Shown: piece by piece, positions 37,307 through 47,529 of the stretch
Layout: each line of letters begins with the position of its first letter
How positions within the stretch are numbered: the first letter of the stretch is position 1
From: Pseudescherichia vulneris NBRC 102420
GTDB lineage: Bacteria > Pseudomonadota > Gammaproteobacteria > Enterobacterales > Enterobacteriaceae
Assembly: GCF_000759795.1 (NCBI RefSeq)
Contig: NZ_BBMZ01000002.1
Coordinates: 62,001 to 126,000, forward strand
Direction of reading: 5' to 3'
Length of the DNA: 64,000 nucleotides
Translations under genes and position numbers: made by a program
The notes under the pieces: generated by a model
The model's input: only the letters and a program-made list of their open reading frames with translations
Database searches by the model: none
What the model was told of the DNA's origin: nothing

Positions 37307-39318
37307 TTTTGCGGATACCAGTATGATGAGAAGGCAGAGCGGATCTCAGACATCTCGGGTTGATCGTTAAGGAAATCGTCAGGGTAGTAGCCGTAGCTGT
37401 CCGCACCGCTCAACTTGAGCTGGCGCATCCACTCGGTCATCTGTTTGCCACTGATGTCTTTCTCTTTCGCGTCAGCACGCCAGTCCTGCGCCTGCAGTTC
37501 AAAGACGGTTTTATCTAGCGCACCGGGGCGCTGGCCCACAATTTTCACCATTCTGTCCAGCCAGGCTTTGTCCTCGCCCTCCGGCACGCCCTCCATCCAC
37601 GGCATGGCCATCGGCGCAGTCCAGTCGTAGGTAGCCAGGAAATCGTCGAGGTTCTGTGCGAACCACGCTTCGCTCTCTGGCTCCATGATCGGCGGCGCGT
37701 AGATGTTGCGGGCGGTTTGCACCTGCGGCCCACGAATGGCGCGTACCGACGCGGTGAGATCGCGGGTAAAGTCGATCAGCGTCTTACTCTTGAAGCGCGT
37801 CCAGCGTTTAAAGGTCTCTGGATTGCTGCGGATCTCCTCGATGCTGCCCGGGAAACCTGCTGCCTTGTAAGCGCGCAGCGCATCCGGCGAGGCATCCTCG
37901 AAATCGCTCAGGAAGGCGTCATCGTGGAACAGCACGCCGTTGAAGGCGGCCCCTTTCGCCAGATCTTCATAGATGTCGGTGATACGCTTGCGGGCCTCCG
38001 GGTTCCACGGCGACAGGCGCACGTACTGCTTGCGCTCCACCGCGCTGCGCTTGGTATCCGGGTTCCAGGCCGTGACGCGTGGGAGCGGATCGTCCATCTG
38101 GAAAGCCAGTACCGGCATCCAGGCATAGACGTTCACCCCGCCGCGGCTCTGTAGCTGCCAGGCGATAAAGTTGAACAGATCGGCGCGCATCGGCAGCCAG
38201 CGGTTCGGGAAGTAGAGCTCGCGGATGTTGCCGTCGCCCTCGGGATCGGCGTACGCCTGCAGGAAGACATGGGAGATCTTCATGTCGTACACACGCTGGA
38301 TCAGCATGTCGATGTTGCGTCGCTGCTGCGCCGGATCCTTGTCATAGACGTAGTCGAGATCGATATGCATCACGCGCATATTCTGCTTCTCACGCACCTG
38401 GGCAACCTGGCTGGCAAAGGTTTTCAGCGACGGGTTGTTGGTGATCAGGATGCGCGGGATATCCTCCAGGTTCGCCGCGTTAGCCAGACCCTGGTTGAGG
38501 GTAAAGGCCATGCGATAGCCGTGCTGATGGATCAGCTTCAGCGACGTACCGTTTGCCGCTCCGTAGGGCCAGACCCACGCGCGTGGCGCTTTACCGGTGA
38601 CCTCGGTGATTTTATTGGTCACCAGATCGAGGTCCTTGTTGATACGCGCCTCATACTCCTCGTCGGTTTCATACTTGCCGGTGGCTTTGATGTAGCCACG
38701 GTTGGCAATGGCTGGCTCCTTGCTACCCTGCGGGTTCGCCTGGATGCCATAGTGGGACGCCCAGGTGTGTGCCCCCACCTCAACCAGCGGTGACTCGCCC
38801 ATCTCCTTGACCATCTGCCAGGTCGCGAACTTGTCACGCGCCGTTTTTAAGCCGCCGAAGTCGATTGGCTGGTTGGCAGGTGTATCCACCCAGCTGCCCA
38901 CCGGGGCCCAGACCGCAGGCCAGTTGTAGGCTTTGAGGATCGGCCAGACGCGGGTGTAGAAGCTGCTGTAGCCATCGTCAAAGGTCAGCATGACCGCCTT
39001 TTCCGGCAGCGTGATTTTACCGTCGTGCGCATCCAGCACCTGCTGCGCGGAAACCGGTTTATAGCCATTGTCACGCAGCCAGGCGATCTGATCGTTTAAT
39101 GCGCTGGTGCGCACCGAGAGATAGCGCTGGTCCGCAGCGCCATCCTCAACGTCGTGATACCCCAGGACCAGAAAACTGTTTTTTGGCCAGGCGCTGTCCG
39201 CGTTCAGCGGCGGTCTGGCAGAAGGTGGAAGATAACCCGGCTTCTCAGCACTGCTACAGGCGGTGATGAGCATCCATCCGGCGATGAGTGTTGCGGCTCG
39301 CAGCCATTTCTTAAACAT
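37303..39318 (-). CDS. pgaB: PgaB, PNAG N-deacetylase lipoprotein
   Basis: Outer-membrane lipoprotein of 671 residues, lipobox ITAC (Cys21). N-terminal NodB-type deacetylase domain (about 45-280) with HDVEDG and [11 protein letters not shown]-terminal glycoside-hydrolase-like domain (310-670). It removes some acetyl groups so that the polymer can pass PgaA. Start and length match E. coli PgaB (672). Confidence 0.96.
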   Translation of the reverse strand: MFKKWLRAATLIAGWMLITACSSAEKPGYLPPSARPPLNADSAWPKNSFLVLGYHDVEDGAADQRYLSVRTSALNDQIAWLRDNGYKPVSAQQVLDAHDGKITLPEKAVMLTFDDGYSSFYTRVWPILKAYNWPAVWAPVGSWVDTPANQPIDFGGLKTARDKFATWQMVKEMGESPLVEVGAHTWASHYGIQANPQGSKEPAIANRGYIKATGKYETDEEYEARINKDLDLVTNKITEVTGKAPRAWVWPYGAANGTSLKLIHQHGYRMAFTLNQGLANAANLEDIPRILITNNPSLKTFASQVAQVREKQNMRVMHIDLDYVYDKDPAQQRRNIDMLIQRVYDMKISHVFLQAYADPEGDGNIRELYFPNRWLPMRADLFNFIAWQLQSRGGVNVYAWMPVLAFQMDDPLPRVTAWNPDTKRSAVERKQYVRLSPWNPEARKRITDIYEDLAKGAAFNGVLFHDDAFLSDFEDASPDALRAYKAAGFPGSIEEIRSNPETFKRWTRFKSKTLIDFTRDLTASVRAIRGPQVQTARNIYAPPIMEPESEAWFAQNLDDFLATYDWTAPMAMPWMEGVPEGEDKAWLDRMVKIVGQRPGALDKTVFELQAQDWRADAKEKDISGKQMTEWMRQLKLSGADSYGYYPDDFLNDQPEMSEIRSAFSSYWYPQK

Positions 39319-39327
39319 GACCTGTCC

Positions 39328-41790
39328 TCAGAACCTGACATTCAAATCAAATGCGAGGGAGATATTCCGCTCACGCTTACCGTCGTAGGGACGTTTATCC
39401 CAGGTCAGCATCAATCCGCCGTCCACGACGTTGTTCCACTGAACCCGTTGTCCATACCCAAATTGATTTATTGCCCCAACGCTGTGGCCTTTCTGCCAGT
39501 AGGCCCCTGCCCCAGCGGCAATCTCCTGTTTCCATATCGTGTCGTAGTGCTGATACATCACATGCTCGGCGGTCAGCGCCGGCACCACAGAGAGATCGCG
39601 TTTCGGGTTGTAGTAGTAGACATCCTCCTTGGTGTTGGTACTGCCGCTAATGCCCGGCGTGAAGTCGAGAGTAAAGCGCGGGGTGGTCCACAGCCGCTCT
39701 TTGCCGCTCAGGCCGTACTCGATGCGATCGTTATCATCAGAGAAGTGCGAGGCGGCGAAGGAGAGCTGATACTCCCGGCGCTCGGTCTGGTGCCAGCGCA
39801 GATAGAGATCGCCGCTGTTGGCATAGACGTTGTTGCGCAAAGCGCGCAGCGGGGTATTGCGCGACAGCCGCTCCGCAGAGCCGCCCAGCCGCCAGTTGTC
39901 GTTGAAGTCATGCCACGCCGACAGACGTCCGCCAGTCTTCTGCCCGTCGCCGTAGTTACGCGTTGACACTTCCATTTCGGCCCAGTAGTCCCGCGCCGTC
40001 CATTCGGTACCGACGCCGAGATCGCGGTTGATCCCCTTACCCTCTTCAAATTCGCCGCTGGCGAAGTTATAGGCCGTAAAGAGCCGCCAGTTATCGGCGA
40101 TCGGCGGGCTATAGAGCGCCGCGTTAAAGATGAAGTCGTGCTGGCCGCTGACCGGGCTATCAGAGGAGATCCCCTGTGAACCGTTGATCCGCAGCTCGCT
40201 CTTGTGGTGTACCTCACGGGCGCGGGCGAGGCGCAGAGAGGATTCATCATCCGGGCTGCGGGCGATGACGTCGTTGGTCAGCTCGTCCGCCTGCCGCCAC
40301 TCCTGCAACTCAAGGGCGTTCCAGGCCTGCTGCTTCTCCAGCTCAAGGTTGCTTGGCTCGATCACCTCAGCCAGCTTCAGCTCGCGTTCAGCCTGGCGCG
40401 GCAGGCCACGGGCGAGCAGCACCGAGGCGTAGGTAATACGCAGCGCCTGGTTGCCGGAGCCGGTACGCGCCAGCCACTCCGCATGCTTTTGGGCCTCCGG
40501 CAGATCGTTGGTCTCAATCTCATACTGGGTGAGCAGGCTCTGGCCCAGCAGCCAGCTATCGTTAGGCTGCGGCACGGGGGAACCCAGAACCCGCATCAGG
40601 TAGGGGCTCTTTTTAACCAGATCGTCGACCTGGCGCTTCGCCGCCGGGTAGTTGCCGCTGTCGATATGGGCATAGAAGAGATCCTGCTGATCGTCTTCGG
40701 TCAGCGGCGTCGCCGGGATCGGGCCGTTGGGGTAGTAGATCGCCATCAGCATCTTTTCGGCTGTCTGTGGATCCTTCTCCGCCAGGTAGGCAGAGGCCAC
40801 CCAGCGCTTGGCGTAGTCCGGGATCGGCTGGCCGTCCGCAGAGAGCGACTCATACTCCTTCACGGTCTCTTTGGTACGCTTGCGGATCACCAGCGCGCCC
40901 AGGCGGTCAATGCGAGCGCGGCGCACGTCGGCCTGTGCCGACGGATCGTCCTTCCAGGCGGTAAGCAGCGCGTCGTAGCGGGCGATGGCTTTATCGGCGA
41001 CGAGGAAGCGCTCCTCTTCGTTACGGGTAGGGGTAAACGCCGAGCGCACGGTCTGGGCAACCGCGTCCAGCTCCAGCCGCCGCTCAAGGGGGCCTGACGC
41101 CACAGAGGGCGGGGTGAGATCCAGCGCCGGACCGGCAATACGGTTGGCAGAGAGCACCGCCAGCTTGGTGGACTGGACGCTTTTGTTCTGCGGATCCAGC
41201 GCCTCGGCACGGCTGGTCGCCAGCAGCGCATCCCAGTTTTTACCCTGCGAATGGTAGACGTAGGCCACCAGCGCATCACGCTCGGCCCCCGGCTCCTCCG
41301 CAGCCCATCTGTTAGCTTCGGTGATCGCCTGCTCGTTACGGCGGGCGTCGGCCAGCGTCATGATCCAGCCGGTACGCGCATCAGCACTCTTTGGATCGTC
41401 CTTGAGGACGTTCTCCCAGACAGCCAGCGAGGCATTCCAATTTTTCTGGTTACGCAGCGCGCGAGCGACAGCGATTCGCCCACGGGGTGGAACCTGGAGG
41501 CGATCCTGATAGCGCTGCCAGATACGAACCGTCTCGGCATTGTCATCTGCCCAGGCGGTCACCTGCAGCCAGTCAGCGACCTGATCGGGCGTGAGCGGCG
41601 TCTGCTGTTCCTGAGCCTTTAAGTAATTTAGCAGCGGCGCTCGCTCCCCTTCCCGCGCCTGCACAATCAGGGCATCGTATTCAGGAGAGGCTCCGTACGC
41701 GAACGTCGGCAGCATGATGCTTGCAGTAAATAAGCACGTGCCGGAACGAAAGCGTCTTACTAAATTGTTACGTCGGTGAATGCTGAACAT
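39328..41790 (-). CDS. pgaA: PgaA, outer-membrane PNAG export porin
   Basis: 820-residue outer membrane protein with signal peptide (cleavage near TFAYGA), periplasmic TPR repeats (about 40-510) and a C-terminal 16-strand barrel ending NVRF with terminal Phe. Forms the channel through which PNAG leaves the cell. First gene of the operon; E. coli PgaA has 807 residues. The leader has GGA motifs that may bind CsrA. Confidence 0.95.
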   Translation of the reverse strand: MFSIHRRNNLVRRFRSGTCLFTASIMLPTFAYGASPEYDALIVQAREGERAPLLNYLKAQEQQTPLTPDQVADWLQVTAWADDNAETVRIWQRYQDRLQVPPRGRIAVARALRNQKNWNASLAVWENVLKDDPKSADARTGWIMTLADARRNEQAITEANRWAAEEPGAERDALVAYVYHSQGKNWDALLATSRAEALDPQNKSVQSTKLAVLSANRIAGPALDLTPPSVASGPLERRLELDAVAQTVRSAFTPTRNEEERFLVADKAIARYDALLTAWKDDPSAQADVRRARIDRLGALVIRKRTKETVKEYESLSADGQPIPDYAKRWVASAYLAEKDPQTAEKMLMAIYYPNGPIPATPLTEDDQQDLFYAHIDSGNYPAAKRQVDDLVKKSPYLMRVLGSPVPQPNDSWLLGQSLLTQYEIETNDLPEAQKHAEWLARTGSGNQALRITYASVLLARGLPRQAERELKLAEVIEPSNLELEKQQAWNALELQEWRQADELTNDVIARSPDDESSLRLARAREVHHKSELRINGSQGISSDSPVSGQHDFIFNAALYSPPIADNWRLFTAYNFASGEFEEGKGINRDLGVGTEWTARDYWAEMEVSTRNYGDGQKTGGRLSAWHDFNDNWRLGGSAERLSRNTPLRALRNNVYANSGDLYLRWHQTERREYQLSFAASHFSDDNDRIEYGLSGKERLWTTPRFTLDFTPGISGSTNTKEDVYYYNPKRDLSVVPALTAEHVMYQHYDTIWKQEIAAGAGAYWQKGHSVGAINQFGYGQRVQWNNVVDGGLMLTWDKRPYDGKRERNISLAFDLNVRF

Positions 41791-41880
41791 AGCTGTGCTG
41801 TCCTTATTTCCTTATGCCGGAATAAATAAGCATTATCATTAATATGCTGCTGCAATATGCGAGGGGCATCCCCGCGCATC
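41791..41880 (-). promoter_or_regulatory. pgaA leader with candidate CsrA sites
   Basis: In the minus-strand leader, two GGA triplets (41803-41801 and 41811-41809) overlap the ribosome site ATAAGGAAATAAGGACAG. Further upstream, GCGCGGGGATGCCCCTCGC (41877-41859) makes a hairpin exposing GGGGAU. In E. coli CsrA binds multiple GGA sites in the pgaA leader. The rest of the 397-base divergent gap up to 42187 is very AT-rich; I see no firm promoter or terminator there. Confidence 0.45.
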
Positions 41881-42187
41881 ACGGTAATTTATTAGCTTTC
41901 ACGAAAAATTAATTTCAATTACTACTTTCTTCGTATTTCAACAGTTTCCAGAGTGTATTAAGGCACGTTTTAATAATAAGATCTCGATGTGTGCAAACGT
42001 TAGCAGCGGAATATTTTTTTTGCCATCACTGTTAAACAAGTCACGTTAAAAAGAAAATTTTAACACCACTTTTTCTAATACTTTTGGCATTTAATCTTGC
42101 CGTATAGCAAAAAACAGGCAAACAACGGCGCTTTTATCTGTGCAGTTAAAAGTTGACTTATTTTATAAAAAGGTTACTTTTCAGGAC

Positions 42188-43168
42188 ATGAAGACGTTTC
42201 TTATAATTGTCCCTGATGGCGGTATGTTATTTGAGGCCGCTGGCATTGCCGATATTCTGATGCACGCTAACCGCCTGCATCTGGAAGAGTTTTCTGCCGC
42301 CCGCTACCGGATAGACATCGCCACTACCCAGCCTCACCAGGTCATTCATGGTCAGTCCGGGTTAAACCTGCTAGCGGATTTCAGGCTGGTGGATCTCGAT
42401 TATACCGAGCCGCGGGATACCATCATGGTGACCGGCAAGGGCATGAACGAGCAGGAGAACGGCGCGGTTGTGGACTGGCTGCGTCTTGCCGCGCCTCATG
42501 CACGTCGGGTGGTCTCTATCTGCGGTGGTGCGCTTCTGCTGGCCCAGGCGGGCCTGCTGGATGGTCGCCGGGCAACGACCCACTGGCGGCGGCTGGAGGA
42601 GATGCAGTCCCACTATCCGCTGGTGAAGGTGGAAGGCGGGCCGCTCTATATTCAGGATGGCCATATCTGGACCTCTGCCGGGGTTAGCTCCGGCTTCGAT
42701 CTTACGCTGGCGTTGGTGGAAGAGGACTATGGCTTTACCCTGGCGCGCGACGTGGCCCAGGATCTGGTGATGTATCTGCGCCGTCCCGGCGGGCAGATGC
42801 AGTTCAGCCGTTTCCAGCTGCTTGATGCCGACGGCCCCGGCCCGATTGGCGACGTACAGCGCTGGATCCAGGAGAACCTGACCGCCGATCTGTCGGTTGA
42901 GGCGCTGGCGGATCGGGCGGCAATGAGCCCGCGCAACTTTACCCGCGTCTTTACCCGCGAAACGGGCACCACCCCTGCACGCTATGTGGCAGAGGCGCGT
43001 CTGGCCGCCGCCAGAAACCGTCTTGAGCAGACCATGGATACGCTGGAGCGCGTGGCGGTCGCAACCGGTTTTGGCAGCAGCATCAACCTGCGCCGAATTT
43101 TCGAGAAGCAGCTCAAACTCACCCCCGGCGAGTATCGTCAGCGCTTTCACAGCCGCAAGATGGCGTAA
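42188..43168 (+). CDS. AraC-family regulator with DJ-1/PfpI-like domain (GlxA/FtrA type)
   Basis: Regulator of 326 residues: N-terminal DJ-1/PfpI-like domain (1-195) with the nucleophile-elbow sequence VVSICGGALLLAQAG, then two AraC HTH motifs (230-325; SVEALADRAAMSPRNFTRVF and VAVATGFGSSINLRRIFEK). Ligand unknown. ATG at 42188 begins MKTFLIIVPDGG; a GTG at 42140 would add 16 residues. It precedes a GAPDH gene by 78 bases on the same strand. Confidence 0.87.
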   Translation: MKTFLIIVPDGGMLFEAAGIADILMHANRLHLEEFSAARYRIDIATTQPHQVIHGQSGLNLLADFRLVDLDYTEPRDTIMVTGKGMNEQENGAVVDWLRLAAPHARRVVSICGGALLLAQAGLLDGRRATTHWRRLEEMQSHYPLVKVEGGPLYIQDGHIWTSAGVSSGFDLTLALVEEDYGFTLARDVAQDLVMYLRRPGGQMQFSRFQLLDADGPGPIGDVQRWIQENLTADLSVEALADRAAMSPRNFTRVFTRETGTTPARYVAEARLAAARNRLEQTMDTLERVAVATGFGSSINLRRIFEKQLKLTPGEYRQRFHSRKMA

Positions 43169-43246
43169 AGTGATCCTTTTTTGTCATTTACGCCATTACG
43201 GGCGCGGCCTACTCTGATTCCAGTTACAGCATAACAGGAGTACATC

Positions 43247-44257
43247 ATGGTTAAGGTCGGTATTAATGGCTTCGGCAGGATCGGTCGCAACGTGCTTCGT
43301 GCCGCGTTAGGTAATGCAGACGTGCAGATTGTGGCAATCAACGATCTGACGGACAGCAAAACGCTAGCGCATCTGTTAAAGCATGACTCATTGCTGGGGA
43401 CGCTCCCCGTACCGGTGGAGGCAGCAGAGGGTGAATTGAAGGTAGATGGAAAACCCGTTCGGGTCTTTTCCGAGCGCGACCCGGCAAATATTCCGTGGTC
43501 CAGCGTCGGCGTTGAGATTGTGATTGAGGCCACCGGCTTCTTTACCGATCGCGAAAAAGCCGAGGTGCATATCACCCACGGCGGTGCTAAGCGGGTGATC
43601 ATCTCTGCTCCCGGCAAAAACGACGATCTCACCATCGTGCTGGGGGTCAACCACGACAGCTACGATCCGCAGAAGCACTTTGTAGTCAGCAACGGGAGCT
43701 GCACCACTAACGGCCTGGCCCCTGCCGCTCAGGTGCTGCATCAGCGCTTCGGGATTGAGCATGGCCTGATGAACACCACCCATGCTTACACCAACAGTCA
43801 GGCGCTGCACGATCAGCCGGAGAAAGATCTGCGTGGGGCGCGTGCTGCGGCCCTGTCGATTGTCCCCTACTCCAGCGGCGCGGCGAAGGCGCTCGGCAAG
43901 GTTATTCCTGAACTGGAAGGCCGCCTCACTGGCTACTCGCTACGTGTGCCGGTACCGGTGGTGTCAATTGTCGACCTGACCGTGACCCTGAAGCGCGACG
44001 TGACCGTGGACGACGTCAACGATGCCTTCCGTCAGGCCGCCGCCGAAGGGCCGTTGCAGGGCATTCTGGGCTACAGCGACGAGCCGCTGGTCTCCAGCGA
44101 CTACCAGGGCGATCCGCGCTCCTCAATTATCGATGGCCTCTCTACGCTGGTCATCGGCGGGAACCTGGTCAAGATCCTCGCCTGGTATGATAACGAGTGG
44201 GGCTTCTCTAACCGTCTGGTCGACCTTGCTAAACTGATGGCGCAGCGCGGTTTGTAA
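43247..44257 (+). CDS. Glyceraldehyde-3-phosphate dehydrogenase type I, second copy (Bacillus-like)
   Basis: GAPDH of 336 residues starting MVKVGINGFGRIGRNVLRAAL. The active site is SNGSCTTNGLAP, keeping the catalytic Cys near residue 152; the usual second Cys is Gly. INDLTDSKTLAHLLKHDS with Asp points to NAD preference. The stretch HAYTNSQALHDQPEKDLR is closer to Gram-positive/cyanobacterial GAPDH than to E. coli GapA or GapC. It is preceded by AACAGGAGTAC and followed by a terminator. Role beside central GapA is unknown. Confidence 0.92.
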   Translation: MVKVGINGFGRIGRNVLRAALGNADVQIVAINDLTDSKTLAHLLKHDSLLGTLPVPVEAAEGELKVDGKPVRVFSERDPANIPWSSVGVEIVIEATGFFTDREKAEVHITHGGAKRVIISAPGKNDDLTIVLGVNHDSYDPQKHFVVSNGSCTTNGLAPAAQVLHQRFGIEHGLMNTTHAYTNSQALHDQPEKDLRGARAAALSIVPYSSGAAKALGKVIPELEGRLTGYSLRVPVPVVSIVDLTVTLKRDVTVDDVNDAFRQAAAEGPLQGILGYSDEPLVSSDYQGDPRSSIIDGLSTLVIGGNLVKILAWYDNEWGFSNRLVDLAKLMAQRGL

Positions 44258-44279
44258 GCGTTGCTAAGAGATAAAAAAG

Positions 44280-44306
44280 CGGCTCTGTTTCATCAGGGCC
44301 GTTTTT
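44280..44306 (+). terminator. Rho-independent terminator after GAPDH gene
   Basis: CGGCTCTG and CAGGGCCG form an eight-base stem (one G-U pair) with loop TTTCAT, followed by TTTTT. Confidence 0.88.
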
Positions 44307-44415
44307 ATTAGTATTGCTTAATTATAGATAGGTGTTAATCAACAAAGAGAGAGTGGCTTCACTTTTTATGGGTAGCATGATTTTTCAATCTATTCATTAA
44401 AACGTGAGGTTTATT

Positions 44416-45777
44416 ATGGCTGATATTACTTTATACACTGAAACAGATTATCAGGGCGACAGCATTACGGTGCCGCTGTATGAATTAGGAACAGTTTTAT
44501 CTGACTTCGTTTGGCACTACCGCTCTGCCAAGCTCAATGGCAATAAGCTGAAGGCATTTGCCACGTCGTTAGATTTTGATCCTGTTAATAGTGAAGAAAC
44601 ATTCACCAGTGAAGATGTACCTGATTTTGCATTGTTGTTTAAAAGCATTGAAAATATACTTTCAATAACCACATTCCCTATGAGTAAAGGCGATATAATT
44701 GTTGGCATGGATATTCACAACAGTAAACGTGGCTTCCGGACGCTGGCTTTTAGTTGGCTACCTAAACAAGGCGAATATAACTTTAGCGAGTGTTACGAGA
44801 ATTATACCCTTGATATTACCCGGGGAACACTTGCCATTCTCAACACAGCAGCGTTATCTGCCGTCAGCGTTAAGCTAAATGCCGAAACGGTAACGTTCGA
44901 TAGTGCAGAACTGGTTGCCGCGCAAATTGGTTCTGAGATAACAGTTGACATTTCTTATTCATCTGAGACAGATTCAATTGATGTCAATCTGGACTCATCT
45001 TACTTCACAAGCTCAATTGAAAAATTAGATGAACTTCACTTCCTTGTTCATTTTGAATATAATCCAACCGGATTTTATACTAATGCATTTCTACATGCCA
45101 AAGAGGATTACTCAGGGGATAATATTGCGTTTCCTCAAGGTTACACTTTATACCTCCGTAATGAAGAAGGCATATGGCGTTATAAATCACTCGAATCGAT
45201 AACAACCCTTCCCTATGCGCTATCGTGGTCATATACGAACTATCCTGAAAATGGCACAGGTTATGATTTTAACCAGTACCGAAGTTATGTTGCTAAAACC
45301 TCAATCCCTACTCTTGCGGCCATCTTTGATGAGAAGAGTTCATCACCCGTTAGTAGTGTTTATTGCTCTGCCATACTGCCTGTATACCTACGGCCAATAA
45401 ATGCAGATGCACCAGAGAACTGGTTATCTTTTGTGATTGAAAGCACCTTTACTTCAGTAAGGGTCGCAGACGGAAAACAAACTTACACAGCATTTTGTAC
45501 CAATAATCCCGAGGCCGTGCAAACAGGCGTGATGTGTTTCGTTAGTGAATATAGTTTCGAAACAGATGTTAGCGCCTGTACTTTACGCTACGGTACCTTA
45601 AGTGCCGATGGCGCGACGGCAACATGGAGCGGCGAGACAACGCTGAATATTGAGTATGGTGGAGCCGATAATTTAATTATATCGCTTGCAGAGGATGCGC
45701 CAGAAGGCTGGGAGATTACGTCAGTGACGAGAGGCGAGGATGGCTGGTATGTAGATATTACCGGAACGGCGTCTTAA
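44416..45777 (+). CDS. Crystallin-like (beta/gamma) protein of unknown function
   Basis: 453-residue protein in AT-rich DNA. It begins ADITLYTETDYQGDSITV, and near residue 230 has FLHAKEDYSGDNIAFPQGY followed by WRYKSLESI; both fit the beta/gamma-crystallin Greek-key pattern (aromatic, Y/F-x-G, Ser later). The remainder is beta-rich without clear motifs. No signal peptide is seen. GTGAGG precedes the ATG at 44416. It lies between a GAPDH gene and the end of a T6SS cargo array, in opposite direction, so could be an accessory gene of that island. Confidence 0.7.
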   Translation: MADITLYTETDYQGDSITVPLYELGTVLSDFVWHYRSAKLNGNKLKAFATSLDFDPVNSEETFTSEDVPDFALLFKSIENILSITTFPMSKGDIIVGMDIHNSKRGFRTLAFSWLPKQGEYNFSECYENYTLDITRGTLAILNTAALSAVSVKLNAETVTFDSAELVAAQIGSEITVDISYSSETDSIDVNLDSSYFTSSIEKLDELHFLVHFEYNPTGFYTNAFLHAKEDYSGDNIAFPQGYTLYLRNEEGIWRYKSLESITTLPYALSWSYTNYPENGTGYDFNQYRSYVAKTSIPTLAAIFDEKSSSPVSSVYCSAILPVYLRPINADAPENWLSFVIESTFTSVRVADGKQTYTAFCTNNPEAVQTGVMCFVSEYSFETDVSACTLRYGTLSADGATATWSGETTLNIEYGGADNLIISLAEDAPEGWEITSVTRGEDGWYVDITGTAS

Positions 45778-45787
45778 GCGTTTAATA

Positions 45788-45805
45788 AGGGAGCCCAGGC
45801 TCCCT
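45788..45805. other. Inverted repeat after the crystallin-like gene
   Basis: AGGGAGCC and GGCTCCCT form a perfect eight-base inverted repeat with two bases between. No T run follows in either direction, so termination would be weak or Rho-dependent. Confidence 0.5.
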
Positions 45806-45876
45806 GATGCTCTCTAACTGCATTGCGCTGACACATCTGCCAGTTGACGCAGGATGGAAAGAAAAATTTAATTAGC

Positions 45877-46320
45877 TCAAACATCGGCACCAAACCAAAT
45901 GCCGTAGAACATCAGGAACGCACTGAATGAAACCGAACATTTTGCCGCTATCAACAGAGCCGGGCCCAATTTATTCGAGACAGATAATATTTTTTGATAA
46001 TTTTCAGCGTTGTGCACTTCATGGGATCCCATGATCTTTGCAAAAATGGTGCAAAGGAGAACAACCGCCAATTTCACTCCCCATAAACACAAGAGTGACA
46101 GGGAAACGATAGCCGTATAATGCCTGGCCGTTGCTATTGAAAATAGTGAGAGTGACAGGGACAACCATTTAAAAAAGAAGCCTATAACAAATGTCCCTAA
46201 AAGAATTAGCCCAAGCAGTAAAGCCATACCCACCCATTGCTTTTTAGAGAAACGATCTTTTCCATTCCAAATCAGAAATAGCGCTAATCCTAAAAAGACA
46301 ATAAAACCAAACCAGCCCAT
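45877..46320 (-). CDS. Small membrane protein, paralogue of the 47530-47976 product
   Basis: 147 residues, four membrane segments, starting MGWFGFIVFLGLALFLIWNG. It shares with the 148-residue protein two genes upstream IWNG+D.F.KK.W, VVLLCTIF and the end LMFYGIWF, so the two arose by duplication. The T6SS cargo context suggests a membrane immunity role (inference). I chose the ATG at 46320 after GGCGGGG; a longer frame lacks support. Confidence 0.65.
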   Translation of the reverse strand: MGWFGFIVFLGLALFLIWNGKDRFSKKQWVGMALLLGLILLGTFVIGFFFKWLSLSLSLFSIATARHYTAIVSLSLLCLWGVKLAVVLLCTIFAKIMGSHEVHNAENYQKILSVSNKLGPALLIAAKCSVSFSAFLMFYGIWFGADV

Positions 46321-46441
46321 TTTCCCCGCCCCGGCGTAATATGAATGATTGATTAAAGGATATACTGTAATCAATACTTTACTACACGCCTGCCAGTTAC
46401 CATGATAGCAACTGGCAGGTATCGTCAACTTAAGTGATGCC

Positions 46442-47515
46442 CTAAGGTTTTTCGATATGGAATGTTGAAAGGATGATTTCCAGACAGCGTTTATTCGCCT
46501 CGAAGTGGTAGTCGCTGTGATTGCGGTGCCTGCCGACCAGCTCTACGTAGCCCCAGGCTTTACCCAGGCTGAAAATATAACACTGGTACATAGCGCGCAT
46601 CTTTTCCTCGGCGCTGAATAGCTCGCCCTGGCAGGTGGAGAGCGTTTCTCCCAGCGAGGGGTTAAACGCGTTCTTTACCGTGCTCAGCGCTTCAGTGGTA
46701 AGCGTGACGGCAGTTTCATGCTCATGGAAACGCTTGGTGGCAACCATGAAAACATCCTGTGCGTTAAACAGCGTCTCCTGCGAATAGAAGCACAGATTAA
46801 TCACGCCGTAGTTGATATCACCAAAGGTATGCTCAACCACCAGCCGCGTGTCCGTCAGCGCCTTAGCCTGCCAGGAGTCCGGGATTTTAAAGCCGCTGCT
46901 ATTTTTATTGCTGAGGCTTACGGTCTTCAGCAGTTCAGCGAGGGCCAGATTACTGCGATGCAGCAGATCCCAGTTCACCACCGTAAAATACATATCATTG
47001 GCCAGCGCCGGATAGTCACGCGATGCACAGGCCGCTTTAATCAGGAAGTAGTTGCCGCCGCCCTCTTCAGGGTTGTAGTCCTTCTGCACGGTAAAGCGTG
47101 AGATCACTTCGTCGCCGGAGGAGTGGGTTTTAAGCGTCAGCACATCGGCAAAGACGCCGCTACCGGCAGGATTGACAATCAAGCGCTGATTCAGCACTTT
47201 CTCGCCCATCAGCTCCAGCTTATTAAACAGCCAGTCCGCCGGGTTCATCTCCCACTCACAGCGCTCGTAAGCGGCCCACACTTCCATATAGGGCTGGGCG
47301 TCATTCGTCACGTAGCGGCCAAGGTTAGTCAGACCGACCTCGGCAATGTGCTGCGGGGTCAGCTCTGCGGGTTTGACGCGCTTCGGCAGGATCACCCAGT
47401 ACTGAAGCATTTTCTTATCGGAAGAAGTGTACAGGCACTTCCAGTAGTTCGCCTCGATGTCTTCGTTGCTGGCTGCGGATGCAACGGGAAAAGGATAGTT
47501 ATTTTCGGTGTTCAT
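46442..47515 (-). CDS. Unknown T6SS-island protein, two similar halves
   Basis: 357-residue soluble protein without recognised motif. Both halves contain a pattern like 'Y-F/V-V-x-x-x-x-W...F/R.E' and may be two DcrB/DUF1795-like folds, as in T6SS Eag chaperones, but this is guesswork. GAAGAGG precedes the ATG. It lies between two paralogous membrane protein genes downstream of a PAAR gene. Confidence 0.6.
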   Translation of the reverse strand: MNTENNYPFPVASAASNEDIEANYWKCLYTSSDKKMLQYWVILPKRVKPAELTPQHIAEVGLTNLGRYVTNDAQPYMEVWAAYERCEWEMNPADWLFNKLELMGEKVLNQRLIVNPAGSGVFADVLTLKTHSSGDEVISRFTVQKDYNPEEGGGNYFLIKAACASRDYPALANDMYFTVVNWDLLHRSNLALAELLKTVSLSNKNSSGFKIPDSWQAKALTDTRLVVEHTFGDINYGVINLCFYSQETLFNAQDVFMVATKRFHEHETAVTLTTEALSTVKNAFNPSLGETLSTCQGELFSAEEKMRAMYQCYIFSLGKAWGYVELVGRHRNHSDYHFEANKRCLEIILSTFHIEKP

Positions 47516-47529
47516 AAAACCTCTTCAAC

